NCBI RefSeq assembly: GCF_047495875.1
Contig: NC_092467.1
Span: 33,762,378-33,826,377, forward strand
Length of the DNA: 64,000 bases
Direction: 5' to 3'
Origin: Pithys albifrons albifrons
Taxonomy: Eukaryota > Chordata > Aves > Passeriformes > Thamnophilidae
The notes under the pieces are model-generated. The model saw only the letters and a program-made list of their open reading frames with translations. It had not been told where the DNA came from and did no database searches. Shown one piece after another: positions 42,625 to 54,062 of this stretch (position 1 is its first letter; every line of letters begins with the position of its first letter). The translations under genes and the position numbers were made by a program.

Positions 42625-45068
42625 GGGGAGAAATGTGACTTTAGCAGCCTCCAGCTCGAATGTGTCTCACACAGGCTGTTTCACCACCTCTGCTCCACCT
42701 TGCTGTGCTCTTTACTCCAGCTTTGAGGTGCTGCCGCTCTGGTCAGGTACTGAAAGGTGCCATTAAACTGATATCCTGTGGCTGAGCTGCAGGCCCTGAA
42801 GCTGCCCTGGGGACACTGGGAGGGCTGCACGGACTGGTGGGCTGCTCTCTGCTCAGTTGTGGTGCCTGGAGATCCAGCTGGTGAGAACAGACCACCCTGC
42901 CTGGAGAAGCTCAAAAGAAAAGGGTGGATAATAATATTCTGAGAGCCACATTATTTCCACAGAGTGATGAATATTCCATAAAACACTTCAGGAAGCCGTT
43001 TATCAGGGTGGGAGCAGCAGCACTTTATGGCTCTGGCTGTCAGAAAGTGTTACTAGAGATGTACCTGAAAATTGTGGTGTTAATGTGCTCCTCAGAGTGC
43101 TGGGATTGGATCTACTAATGATGATCACCTGGGAGTCCCAAGCTCTGCGTGTGGCAGGGCTGACTTCTGCTGGAAATGGTAATAACCAGGCAGAACTCCT
43201 GCACACTCACATTCCTGGAGTAACCAACAGGGTTGTGCCAAGCAATTTGTAGAGATGAGCAAAAGGCAAATCACACTCCTCACATTTTCTCATTTCCTTT
43301 CTTTTACATTCCATTATGTTTCAGGCTAAGAAGTGTTTGCATGAAGACTGTGGCAGTGGATTCCCTTGATGCTTTATGACTGTAGGAATACAAATGCTTT
43401 CAAAATTCTGACTCGAGCCACCTTTCCCAGTGCCAGCCTGTGTCCTTCTGCATCTCAGGGAGGTATTCCATTCATGATCTCAAGCAAACAGCAAGAATCT
43501 CATCTCTGGTCCTGTAGTTTTGAGGGGGGTTTGCTGGGATCCCTGTCCAAGGGGCAGGGCCTGGGAGGGAGCACTTGGGGAGCTGCTCCCACCACAGGGT
43601 GTGCTCCAAATCACGAGTCCTCACATGAACTGCTGACAGACTATTCCCTGTGTACGTGTTCAGAGCCAAATTTTAGGACATTTGCCAAGATCTGACAAGC
43701 TTTCTGTGTCTCTGGCATTGCCCCTTCTCATGTTTGGCTTGGTTAAGTCCAGGTGTGCAGCTGCTGACAGAGGTGCTGCCTGTGTGGTGGGCACAGCAGG
43801 GGCACATCCCGTGGCACAGGCAGAGTCACTGCCATGGGAACAGGGGGCATGTGCTGCTTCTGATTCCCTGTCTGAACACACACACATGTTTGAAACCCAT
43901 GAAATACTGTCCCGCCTCTGGCCAGATTCCCCTCCTCTGCTTCCTCTCCAGCAGCACATCCTTTGTTGGGTTCAGCAGTTGGGATTGCAGGAGGCTGAGC
44001 CACAGGGTCTGACTTCTCACCATCTGTCCCAAGGTAAGAAGGATTAGACCACCTTTCTCTTTGCCCTTTTCCCATCCAGCTGGTACATGGGACAGGCCTG
44101 GCAGCAGAGAGACAGAGGTGCCCAGAGCCCTGGGATGGGCAGTGTTTGGTTCCTTCTGATTCAAGCTGGAAGGAGCCCAAGCTGAGCCTCTGCCCTGGCT
44201 CCCCCTGCTCCCCCTCAGGCAGATTTGCAGCCCATCGTCCCTGGTGGGAGCCCTGCTGGGGTTCTCATAATGCACTTTTGGCTTCCCTCTTGAGCTTTTG
44301 AGCCTTGCCCAGGTTTCTGTGGCCAACATTCACTCTGCCTTTGGCCTGTGATGAGAGCACCAGAGCTCCTCCACACCACCTCACCTGCTGGTGAAGACAT
44401 CTCTGCTGGCACCTCAGGCCTCTCCATGAGCAGCACATGGTGCACCCTCACAGAAATCACCTCTGCACTGATGCATCCTTGACTGAGAGGAAAAGAGTGT
44501 GTGGAATTGTATTCCAGCTCTCCCTTGCTGGTGAGCACACCCTGAGGTGTGGGCAGCAATGCTGGGCTTCATCTCAGGGATTTCAGCCACACTCACTGCT
44601 GGGACAAGACACAGCTGAGACCTCTCCTTCAAAGTTCCCTGAGTATAATCCACATGTCCAACCCTTGCAATGAAAGTCCTTTCCTCCTCCACAGTGTAAC
44701 ACCATCATTCCTCTGCTGTGCTCCTTCATTCTCACTCTTTTCAGCTTTTTTAATTCCAAGTTGCATTTGAAATCTGTGAATTTGCAGGATAATGGAAGAT
44801 CAGTGGTCGATAACCTGAGCTTTGCAGTTCCTACTGGCACCCAGACCTGTGAAGGTCATGAGGTTTTTGGATAATCCACTTACAAAACATCCAAATTATT
44901 CTCCCAGTACTTTCACTATGAGAGTCCCCCTGGTATTCAGAGTAGATTTAAAGTCACTGCAGGATTCTGTTGTGACAGGTTTTGTCCAGAAAGTGAGTGA
45001 AGGAAATTGTATCAGGAATTACAGAAATCCTGGGAAGGACAGACCTTCCTCCTGAGTTTCAGTTAGAC
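42625..45068. other. Single-copy sequence with a weak exon-like pair of splice signals
   Basis: A 3' splice-like site (CTGCTTCCTCTCCAG, ending 43951) and a 5' splice-like site (CCCAAG|GTAAGA, after 44033) bracket 82 open bases (frame ...LGLQEAEPQG...). No protein family is recognised and the pair may be chance. The rest of the stretch shows nothing. Confidence 0.3.
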
Positions 45069-45277
45069 AATCATAAACCCATGAGTTGGAAGGGACCCCA
45101 AAGCCCACCCAGTGTCCCCCCTGCCATGGGCAGGGACACCTCCCACCAGCCCAGGCTGCTCCAAGCCCTGTCCAGCCTGGCCTTGGGCACTCCCAGGGCT
45201 GGGGCAGCCACAGCTGCTCTGGGCACCTGTGCCAGGGCCTGCCCACCCTCCCAGGGAAGAGTTTCTTCCTTATATCA
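45069..45277 (-). mobile_element. CR1 3' end fragment, antisense
   Basis: ATGAGTTGGAAGGGACCCC, the CCATGGGCAGGGACACCTCC block, GGGCAGCCACAGCTGCTCTG, and AGGGAAGAGTTTCTTCCTTA follow the antisense CR1 3' end in order. About 210 bp. Confidence 0.92.
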
Positions 45278-46256
45278 GCCACAGGCGTGAGAATGTGGAG
45301 GGTCCCACCTTCTCCCTGTGATCATTGATGGATTTCATGGGTGTTGGAACATCTCAGAGTCTGCCAACAGCTCGTCTAAAGCAAACATAAATTTAAAAAT
45401 GAATGAGCAACAATTTATTTCTATGACATTTTAACATTTCTGTCAAGCACACATTTAAATTAAAAATGAACAAGAAATTGAAATAAGAGACAGGGGGTGA
45501 ATTGGAAAGGATCAAAGGAAAATGCTCCATCCTTAATGCACTGCTTCGTTTCTAAATCCCTGTCCTGTGACAAACACTCCAGTGCTAATTAAAAGCCTTC
45601 AAGTTCTCTTCATCTTTCCAAGAATAATAAGTTTCTAGGCTTGGATGCAGAATTTCCTTGCTATTTGCAGTTTTGGTTAAAATTGTTCATAGTTTTTTGA
45701 GGGGTTTTATGTGATATTCAGGAAAGAAAACCCACAATCATTATGCAGTGGGATTCTGGGATTTAGTTTTCAGTAATGGGGTAAGTTGCTGTAAGAAGCA
45801 ATAACAAGCAATGAAGGTGCTGTCGTTGTCTTTGAGTGCATCTTAAGTACAGTCATTGCAAATTGGACGTGTGCAATTCCACCTTTGTGACTGGCTGGTT
45901 CAGCTTCCCCCTCCCTCACTTGCCAAGAGTGTTCCTGAGCTAAGTGAGTCTTTCCTGAGAGTGAAAGGCTTGAGAGTTGGAAAAAGATTAGAGAGAACAT
46001 GAGGAGAGGCTGGGAATGAGGAAAATGAGAGATGTTACAACACAGGAACGTGTCCTTGACTGAACTGCATTTTCCCTGCCTGGCTGAGCCCAAGAGCTGT
46101 GGAACATGTACATGCACAGGAGGGAGAGTCCCAGTTTCAAAAATAATTTGGTGAAACTTGGAATAGTAGAGCCTTGAATAGGCCATTTTGGCAGTGCTGG
46201 GTTAATGGTCAGACGTGAAGAGCTCAGAGGTCCTTCCCAAAATAAAGGATTCTATT
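45278..46256. other. AT-rich single-copy spacer
   Basis: Strongly AT-rich at 45370-45480. No gene is recognised. Confidence 0.5.
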
Positions 46257-46990
46257 ATCACAGAATCACAAATGGTTGGGATTGGGAGGGACCCCAAAGC
46301 CCACCCAGTGCCACCCCTGCCATGGGCAGGGACACCTCCCACCAGCCCAGGGTGCTCCAAGCCCTGTCCAGCCTGGCCTGGGACACTCCCAGGGCTGGGG
46401 CAGCCACAGCTGCTCTGCCCAACCTGTGCCAGGGCCTGCCCACCCTCCCAGCCAGGAATTCCATCCCAATATCCCATCAAACCCTGCCCTCTGGCACTGG
46501 GAAGCCATTCCCTGTGTCCTGTCCCTCCAGGCCCCTGTAAATTGTCTCTCCCCATCTCTCCTGTCAGGTCCCTTCAGGTACTGGAAGGCCACAATTAAAT
46601 CACCCAAAGATTTCTCTTCTCCAGGCTGAACAATCCCAACTCTCAGTGCCTTTCCTCACAGCAGAGCTGCTCCATCCCTCTGATCCTCTTTTTGCCACCC
46701 CTGGAACTCCCCCAACAGGTCCATGTCCTTCCTGTGCTGCCCCCAGAGCTGGAGGCAGCTCTGCAGGGGGGGGTCTCACCTGAGAGGGGCAGAATCCCAC
46801 CCTTCCTTGTTGCCCACATGGCAGGATCAGTCCAGGCTGGTTTCTGGGTCCCAGTGCCCACACCTGGGTCATGTCCAGCCTCTCACCCACCAGCACCCCC
46901 AGATCCTTCTCCCAGGGCTGCTCTCCATGTGTTCATCCCCCAGTCTGAGTGGATTGCGGGGGTTGCCCTGACCCAGGTGCAGGATGGATG
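46257..46990 (-). mobile_element. Longest CR1 copy: ORF2 end and 3' UTR, antisense
   Basis: About 730 bp. It starts with the 3' tail in antisense (CACAGAATCACAAATGGTTG, then GGGATTGGGAGGGACCCC). It continues through the 3' UTR and the end of ORF2: CTCTCCAGGCTGAACAATCCC-type sequence near 46620, TCTGATCCTCTTTTTGCCAC, CAACAGGTCCATGTCCTTCC, GGTCTCACCTGAGAGGGGCA, a CATGTCCAGCCTCTCACCC block and GATTGCGGGGGTTGCCCTGA. The ORF2 portion is frameshifted. It is 5'-truncated at about 46990. Compared with the other fragments this one has kept the most of the parent element. Confidence 0.92.
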
Positions 46991-48214
46991 CCATGATGGG
47001 TATAAACCTGCCAACAGCACCCCAGGAAACAGCAGCCCATGAACAGCTCTGCAATGCTGCAAAGTGACCCTGAATCTAGAACCCAAACTGAAAGCTGGAC
47101 TGCAGCACTGTGGGGTTTTCCCGGCTCCTGCAGCCCCATCCCAGGTGCCTCCTGAGGCCCTTGGGCAGAGGGATCTCCCTGCCCACTCTGGGAGCCTCAC
47201 ACAAACCAGCCTCAAAAGCAGCAGTACCCACCTGTGTTTGGGCTGTGAGTTCTCTGGATCTGCTCGGGGTGTGCAGGGTCTGGGCTCACCTGCAGCCCCA
47301 GCACAGACAGGCACACACCTGGGCAGGGCTGAGCACCACCCTCTGGGAGCCAGGCTGGGATTGCTGAAAACAGCCCCATCTTCTTCAGTGATGGGAAGAG
47401 TGAATTGAATTTCCTCTGTAAATTCTAACGAGTTTAACTGAGGGGGTGGGTGGACCTGAGGGGGTGGATGGAGCCCTGGTTCATCAGCTGCTCACTGGGG
47501 TTTAATGATTAAAGGCCCATCAGCCCCCTTTGAGGAAACTGGAGTGGAGTTTATGTGACATCCTTCAGTCCAACACTGCAGCTCTGCCATCACGTAACAG
47601 TTGGTTATTATGATTCCCAAGTATCAGTGTGGTCTGTATTGCTGCATCGGAGGGTACAGAACATTCCACCCTCTGTAAACATTAGCCAGCCCCATTTAAC
47701 AACTTTCCCATGATTTCACATCTAATAGTTTCTTGCAGTTAAAGAATAATTTATGAGTTTGTTCAGCTCTGTAGATACGTGTTTGTGTCTGTACAGAGTC
47801 GAAGCTCAGGGTTGCGTTGAAGGAAATAAGTGTATTTCAATTGATCTTCACTCTGCAGCTCTGATTGTTCTTCCCTCTGTATTTTCTCTCTGGGGTCAAA
47901 CCCTCTTGCTCTGTTCAGCCTGGGTTTGCTCCTGAGGGGAAGGGGTGGCTGGTCAGATGCCCCTGATGGGCTGACTTCACGTGTTGTTTCCCCACTTTTT
48001 TAATGTCAAAGGGCTGCAGGTTTAGGAAAGCAAATCATTTGCCAGGATTGATTTTTGCTGCCAGTGTGCAGTGCCATGGCAACTGATGGGGGGCTCAACC
48101 CAGACACACACCTGCTGGTGGACTCAGCTCTGCTGGGCTTCACCCTTTAGCTGGGAATTACAGATATTAATTAAACAACAGCCTTTTGAAAACAAGAGCT
48201 TGTGCCTCTCTCAC
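46991..48214. other. Single-copy sequence, no gene seen
   Basis: No gene or repeat family is recognised. 47560-47830 is AT-rich with isolated CpGs (CATCACGTAACAG, GCATCGGAGG, GATACGTG) and could be conserved, which cannot be tested here. Confidence 0.5.
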
Positions 48215-48404
48215 TGAAGGAATAGTCAAGCACTGGAGCTGCCCAGGGCAGTGGTGGCGTCACCGTCCCTGAAACGTTCAACAGACAAGTGGCCCTGGCA
48301 CACTGGGGTGTGGTTCACGGGGCAAAAGGGTATTCGGGCAAAGGTTGGACTTGAAGGTATTGGAGGTCTTTTCCAACCTTAATGCCTCCATGATTCTGTG
48401 CCAT
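48215..48404 (+). mobile_element. CR1 3' end fragment, sense
   Basis: GGAGCTGCCCAGGGCAGTGG, CACCGTCCCTGAAACGTTCA, TTGGACTTGAAGGTATTGGA and GGTCTTTTCCAACCTTAATG followed by CCATGATTCTGTG are the CR1 3' end of the CTTTTCC class. Confidence 0.92.
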
Positions 48405-48814
48405 TTAGTGGTGGCACATTCTGAAGATGTCAAAGGCCAAGGACAAGTGGCCGTGGGGGTTTTGGTGCCATGACCATGTCGGTGTAAGAGGCTGGACCTG
48501 CCCCTCTGGTGAGCTGGGGTGGCACCAGCTGTAAAGGTTCCTGCACTGCAGCTGGGGGGGGGGGTTGTGCTCACTCTGAGGGTCTCAGAGGGCCCAAACA
48601 CACCCACTGCACACCCTCAGGTCTCCCTGCTGAAAAACAGAGAGCAATTGCAGCATTCTGGCCTATCGATGTGGCTTGTGCATATCACAAATTAAGATCC
48701 ATTTTGTGGTTTAAATAAAATATGACATTCCAGGAGCTAAATTGCATTTCAGCTTCTGAAGAGACTCCTTGAGTTGCTGGAACATTCTGTGAAAAACCAG
48801 GGCAAGCCAAGAAC
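48405..48814. other. Single-copy spacer with poly-G run
   Basis: A run of 11 G lies at about 48554-48564. Otherwise nothing is recognised. Confidence 0.5.
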
Positions 48815-48930
48815 TGGTGGGGGGGTGAAATTAGATGATCTTTAAGGTCCCTTCCAACCCAGCTCAACCCAACCCAACCCAACCCAACCCAACCCAACCC
48901 AACCCAACCCACTCTATGATTCCATGATAA
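48815..48930 (+). mobile_element. CR1 3' terminus carrying an internal (AACCC)n expansion
   Basis: AATTAGATGATCTTTAAGGT then CCCTTCCAACCCAGC opens the CR1 3' terminus, and CACTCTATGATTCCATGATA closes it. Where CR1 has one or two AACCC-like words, this copy has about eleven consecutive AACCC pentamers (48853-48910). The microsatellite therefore grew inside the transposon. Confidence 0.9.
48853..48910. repeat. (AACCC)n microsatellite within CR1
   Basis: About eleven consecutive AACCC units flanked on both sides by CR1 terminal sequence. Confidence 0.95.
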
Positions 48931-50869
48931 GAATAAATGACTGATCTCACACAAGATCCCTCAGTTAATGTATATTGAAGCTCAGCATGTGCCAAACTGG
49001 ACTCCTGACCCACAACTTCTGGCCCAGGCCCTCACCAGAAACATGTCAGGTTATTTGCCAAGGGCCTTCAGGTTGTGTGACACTGAAGTCACCAGCACCA
49101 TTTGTGCCTCTAGAAAAATGTTTCTTCTTTTAGTTGGGTGCTGATTGAAGGTGTTGCCTTGTATAAAAACAAAAATAAAGTTTCTCACTGAATGAAACTC
49201 AAAGTAGTAAATCACAGATTAAAAAGGAGGAGGAAAAATGCACATTTATGACATTGCATCCTTTAGCCTCAGACTGAGTCCAACCCATACTGATGCAAAT
49301 CACCCAGAGCAGGGTCCAGGAGTTGTACTTGTTGTTCCATTTGGGTCCCTTTCAACTCAGAATATCCTGTGATGATTGGACCCCCTTTGGCAGAGGGGCA
49401 CAAAGGATTGGGGCAAGTTGCAGGAGTGAATTAAGCATTGAATGGCATCTTCCCTGTGGAGAGTGGGGACGTTGCCCTCACTGTTCTGGCCAGATTCACA
49501 CTTGACTGATGAACTCTGGCTCTGGGGATACATTTCCCCCTTGCTCTTAGTTGTCTCCTGACAAACTTGCAGTAAAGAATGTTTTGTGAGCAGCGTGAAG
49601 GGCGAGTTCCATTGCAAAGGTGAGGTGACTAATCCTGTCCCTGTGCTGAGCACCTTGAGCTCATCCACATAAAAATCACTATAAACATTTAATATTCACA
49701 TAGAAGTGGTGTCAGTGCTGCCTGCCTGGGAAGCCATCCCAGGAGAAAAGGGCAGAGATCAGGGACAGGATTCAAAAGGAAAATTAAATATTTAATAAAA
49801 GCTGTTAAATAGTGTGGGCCAGAATTGCAGGTGGCATAAATCACAGTGACTGTGCTGGTGGGTCTGTGCTGCTTTACATTAAAAGAAGCTGCTTTGGGGT
49901 GGCTTCCAAAAGCCTTTTACGTTCACTTGTGCCACTGCAATGTCTTCTGGACTGGAGCAGTGTCAGGCTGCTGGTTTTCTGCAGATCTAATGAGAAAATC
50001 AGGGTGAAAGTACAGTATTAGAAGTAAAATGTTTTTATGTAGAAAACCTGTTTAAAAATTAAGTATTGTGGGGTGTGTGCCCTGTGTCTGGTGCTGCTGA
50101 GAGACACTGAATTTATTCTTTTGGTAGGCAAAGGGACTGAAACTGTTTTGCTGTCAGTTTGTGAGAGGAGATTGATGTGGGCTGTATTAAAGCATCACAG
50201 CCCCAGAGAGCTGTGGGACCTCAGTACCAGTTAGAACACGAGCTCTGGGTACACCCTGCCCAGGGAGGTCTGAAAGGGCCACCAGCTGAAGAGGCTTGGC
50301 AGATGTTTCCCCCCGTGCTGAATGCCCCAGCTCTGTCTCAGCCCACTGTGGAAGTTGTGGTGTCACCCCCCTCATTTAAAGTCAGTGCAGCAGCCCAGGC
50401 TCTGAACTTGGCACTGGAGCAGTGCTGAACAGGGAGAGCTTTGCCAGAGTCCCCATATCTGGCCCTTTTCCTCCAAACACCCTCCACCAGGCCATATGTC
50501 ATCCTTAATCCATCAGCACACAGGGAATAATTGGAATTATTCTCTATACTATCTCGTCTTGCATTGTAAAACAAAGAGCCAAACGTGGTGGGGATGTGTA
50601 AGAGGAGTAAGTGGGTTTAACTGAGGTCAAATTGATCTGACAAATCTAAGAGCTAACAGAGGTTTAAGTGGGAGATGGCTCAGGTTAACTCCCACACCCC
50701 TTGAAGCTGTTTCTCTTCCTACTATTTTTTATTTGTCCCCTTAATTTTATCAAATTAGTCTGGTTTAGATTCAGCAGGTTAAATTTAGAGACTAATACAT
50801 AGGGACTGCTTTGGAAAATGGGTTTGTGACAAAATGCTGCTTCTTGAGAAGTGAATATAAGACCAGAAC
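48931..50869. other. Single-copy sequence, no gene seen
   Basis: AT-rich at 49130-49260 and 49680-49810. A short CR1 tail at 49315-49378 is listed separately. No gene is recognised. Confidence 0.5.
49315..49378 (+). mobile_element. Short CR1 3' tail, sense
   Basis: GGTCCAGGAGTTGTACTTGT, TGGGTCCCTTTCAACTCAGA then ATATCCTGTGATGATTGG match the final 60 bases of the CR1 class ending in 'CCAACTCAGGATATTC'. Only the tail is present. Confidence 0.72.
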
Positions 50870-51479
50870 AGGTCCTGCCCCAAACTGAGATCTGTCCTGC
50901 CCCAAACTGAGATCTGTCCTGCCCCAAACTGAGGTGTGTCCTGCCCCAAAACTGAGATCTGTCCTGCCCCAAACTGAGATCTGTCCTGCCCCAAACTGAG
51001 GTCTGTCCTGCCCCAAAACTGAGATCTGTCCTGCCCCAAACTGAGATCTGTCCTGCCCCAAACTGAGGTGTGTCCTGCCCCAAACTGAGATCTGTCCTGC
51101 CCCAAACTGAGATCTGTCCTGCCCCAAACTGAGGTGTGTCCTGCCCCAAACTGAGATCTGTCCTGCCCCAAACTGAGGTCTGTCCTGCCCCAAACTGAGA
51201 TCTGTCCTGCCCCAAACTGAGATCTGTCCTGCCCCAAAACTGAGATCTGTCCTGCCCCAAACTGAGGTGTGTCCTGCCCCAAACTGAGGTGTGTCCTGCC
51301 CCAAACTGAGGTCTGTCCTGCCCCAAACTGAGGTCTGTCCTGCCCCAAACTGAGGTGTGTCCTGCCCCAAACTGAGATCTGTCCTGCCCCAAACTGAGGT
51401 CTGTCCTGCCCCAAACTGAGGTCTGTCCTGCCCCAAAACTGAGGTGTGTCCTGCCCCAAACTGAGGTCTGTCCTGCCTT
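50870..51479. repeat. 22/23-bp minisatellite, about 27 copies
   Basis: The unit is TGCCCCAAACTGAGATCTG plus TCC (22 bp). An extra A gives 23 bp in five units. The bases after CTGAG alternate among ATCTG, GTCTG and GTGTG. Because 22 is not a multiple of 3, the reading frame cycles, and three - frames stay open for 235-336 codons. Confidence 0.96.
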
Positions 51480-52846
51480 GTGCTGAGCAGTTCATTTCTT
51501 TTTACATATAGAAGGTTAAAAGGATGAAAACTCTGCATGGCCTTTGGGAGTGGGGAGTGGCCATGGGGGCAGTGTTGGTTGCCCAGGCTGGGGGAGAGGA
51601 AGGGACTGGGTGTGGTGGGAATCCCTTTTGTGTGGGCTGGGAGGAGCAGCTGTGCAGACAAACAGCACCTCCAAAGGGTATTTCTGGCACCCTCCATATA
51701 AATATGCACAGGGGAGAGAGGCGAGAATGTCACTTCTCGTCTCCTCCCCACAAGTGCTGCTGCCATTAATGTGTCACAGCCCCCCTTGAGGTGCAGCTGC
51801 ACATTTGATGGAGTAGAGAGATGTGAATTTGAGATTGTGTCTCGGTGCTATCATGTGAGTACATTTAAAAAAGAAGAGAGGAAGGGACGGTTCGTGTGTG
51901 AGCTGTTGGTACAATCAGCATGTGATACCAGAAAACCTGGAATGTGGCTGATAATGATACATTTCAGAAATGCTGAAATACTGTAAAATTTTATTTATCC
52001 TTTTACTGAGAAATGACATTCCTGTCACATACCACAAATTCAGCTTTTGGGCTATTTCCTGGCTGTACATTTAATTTTTGTTGGAAGTTCTTTGTTCTGC
52101 CAAAGGGGTTGACCAGCTCACAAATTAACCTCGTGCCTGATCCCTCAGACCCCTCTTGCTTTGCTCTGTACTTCTCTTTCCAAATGGAACAAAATCCCCA
52201 CCCTTATAAAACAACCTGAGAAAAAAATTCTGTTTCCATGACATCCCTGAATTGCACCAAACCTCCCATGGCTGAGGGGTTTGTGCAGGTGGCTCTCCAC
52301 GTTCCTGAGCAGGGTTTCATTTTGGTCTATGACTTAAGTGCATTAATAATTTAAGGTAATGGTCAGTGTCCACTGACATCAGTGAGAGTAAAGCTCATGA
52401 AAAATGTTTGCTGAATTAGGGTGAAAATAGAGTTTGGCTGGTCTGTCCTGCAGCCATGAGCGAGCTGGTTGGTAGGGGATGAGTTCATCTGATGTGCACA
52501 TGAAATTAAAATTGACCCTGGGATCACTGATTTTTGGAGAATAAAAAAAGGTACAGCTCTTAGAAATGGAGCCTTTGACTGTTGGAAAGGTATGAGACCT
52601 ATTTATAGCAACACATGACATTCTTGTACAGTGTTCACAGTTATTTAAAGCCAATGACAAGGTGTCTGCTTTTCTGAGGGAGCAGTTTCTTGGGGTTGAG
52701 GTCAATCCTACAGAGTCACTGATGGGAAAAATGTGAAACAATCCTGGGCAATGAGCAGACAGGGGTGCACAACTGGGAATTCTCCCCAGGTGGATCTCTG
52801 CTGGGTTCTCTAATTCTGGTTTTCTCCCTCTCTCCCTTCCTTGCAG
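51480..52846. other. Single-copy sequence, no gene seen
   Basis: Mixed to AT-rich. The end of the stretch is a long polypyrimidine tract (TTCTCCCTCTCTCCCTTCC) before the candidate exon. Confidence 0.5.
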
Positions 52847-53115
52847 TTCAGCAGCAGTTCTGTGTGGAGGAGCCTCCAACAGGGGGTGTGAACCCCAACA
52901 GGATCTCTGGGAGCTGCTGTTGGAGTGGAAAACGGGAGCACATTCTGGGAACTCTGACTCTGAAACTGTTTAAAATGAAAATCCTTTTCCTTCAATCACA
53001 CTGGGCTCTCATGTGTGAAGATGATGCTGGGAGGGGGCTGGTTCCAAGTATGGAACAGCTGCTCCTCTGGAGCCTCTGGATGAGGCAGAGGACAGAGATC
53101 CATGAGGAGTACCAG
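52847..53115 (+). other. Candidate exon with good splice sites
   Basis: A strong 3' splice site (polypyrimidine tract then TTGCAG at 52841-52846) and a good 5' splice site (TACCAG|GTGAGG at 53110-53121) bracket 269 bases. One + frame is open throughout: it enters with two bases of a split codon and leaves on a codon boundary. Its peptide includes the words [27 protein letters not shown] and [11 protein letters not shown] and matches no family I recognise. No start or stop codon is needed if it is internal. It could also be a non-coding RNA exon, or chance. The donor lies 15 bases before the CTGGR pentamer array, which would then sit at the start of the next intron. Confidence 0.28.
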
Positions 53116-53130
53116 GTGAGGGGGAGCCTG

Positions 53131-53460
53131 CTGGGCTGGACTGGGCTGGGCTGGGCTGGGCTGGACTGGGCTGGGCTGGGCTGGGCTGGGCTGGGCTGGG
53201 CTGGGCTGGACTGGGCTGGGCTGGACTGGGCTGGACTGGGCTGGGCTGGACTGGGCTGGACTGGGCTGGACTGGGCTGGGCTGGACTGGGCTGGGCTGGA
53301 CTGGGCTGGGCTGGGCTGGGCTGGGCTGGACTGGGCTGGACTGGGCTGGGCTGGACTGGACTGGGCTGGGCTGGACTGGGCTGGACTGGGCTGGGCTGGA
53401 CTGGGCTGGACTGGGCTGGACTGGACTGGGCTGGACTGGGCTGGACTGGGCTGGGCTGGG
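53131..53460. repeat. CTGGR pentamer array, 66 units without indels
   Basis: Exactly 330 bp made of 66 pentamers: 44 CTGGG and 22 CTGGA by my count, in perfect 5-base register. CTGGA units are sparse at the 5' end (3 of the first 18) and frequent in the 3' half. Runs of four or more CTGGG give four G3 tracts with 2-base loops, a strong G-quadruplex motif on +. Frames are open on both strands as a by-product. Confidence 0.97.
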
Positions 53461-54062
53461 AGGGAATAATGCTCTGGAACAGGGAACTGAGAGAACACCA
53501 AACACCACCCTGTCCTGCCAGGGAGATGTCAGCAGGGATTAGGTGGGAATTCCTCCTCCAGCTCCTGGGGAAGCAGCAGTGGAATGTTCCCTGAGCCTTT
53601 AATAGTAAAGAATCAGTAGTTTTATTTATTGAAATATTTATTTAATTTACTTTAAATAGTTATTTATATTTAAATATTTATTATTAATAAATAATTTCAG
53701 CACTTATTTTCCTTATTTTGATTAAATGTTTTTTAATATATCTTTCTACTTTAAAGGTAAAAGTTTAAGGAATTCTTAAAACTGCAACAAGATTTATAAA
53801 AGAGCATCAAAGGGTTAAATGAATCATTTTGTTTGACCTGAAATGACTTCTGGGTTTCTTGGAACTGCCAGAACATTGAGAAGTCATTTAGTTGCACACT
53901 CTTAATTAAGCAACTGCCTCCAGTTATGATTTACTCTGTCATTCAGCAAATGAGACCTTCACACTGTTCCTAATTGTTGTCAGAGTCCTTAAGGAAGCAC
54001 TTCCCGACATCAGCTGTGGGTTTGGCTCTTCCAGCTTTTAATGCTGGGCCTGGAACAGTGTC
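53461..54062. other. Spacer containing an extreme AT-rich block
   Basis: 53605-53760 is almost only A and T (TTTATTTATTGAAATATTTA and similar), about 150 bases after the GC-rich pentamer array. No gene is recognised. The composition change is among the sharpest in the window. Confidence 0.6.

Noticed and set aside
48853..48910. AACCC run as telomeric or interstitial telomere repeat
   Set aside because: The vertebrate telomere unit is CCCTAA; here no T is present and the tract is inside a CR1 terminus.
53131..53460. Resemblance of GGGCT/GGACT pentamers to immunoglobulin switch repeats
   Set aside because: No immunoglobulin constant-region exons are seen nearby; pentameric G-rich repeats arise independently.
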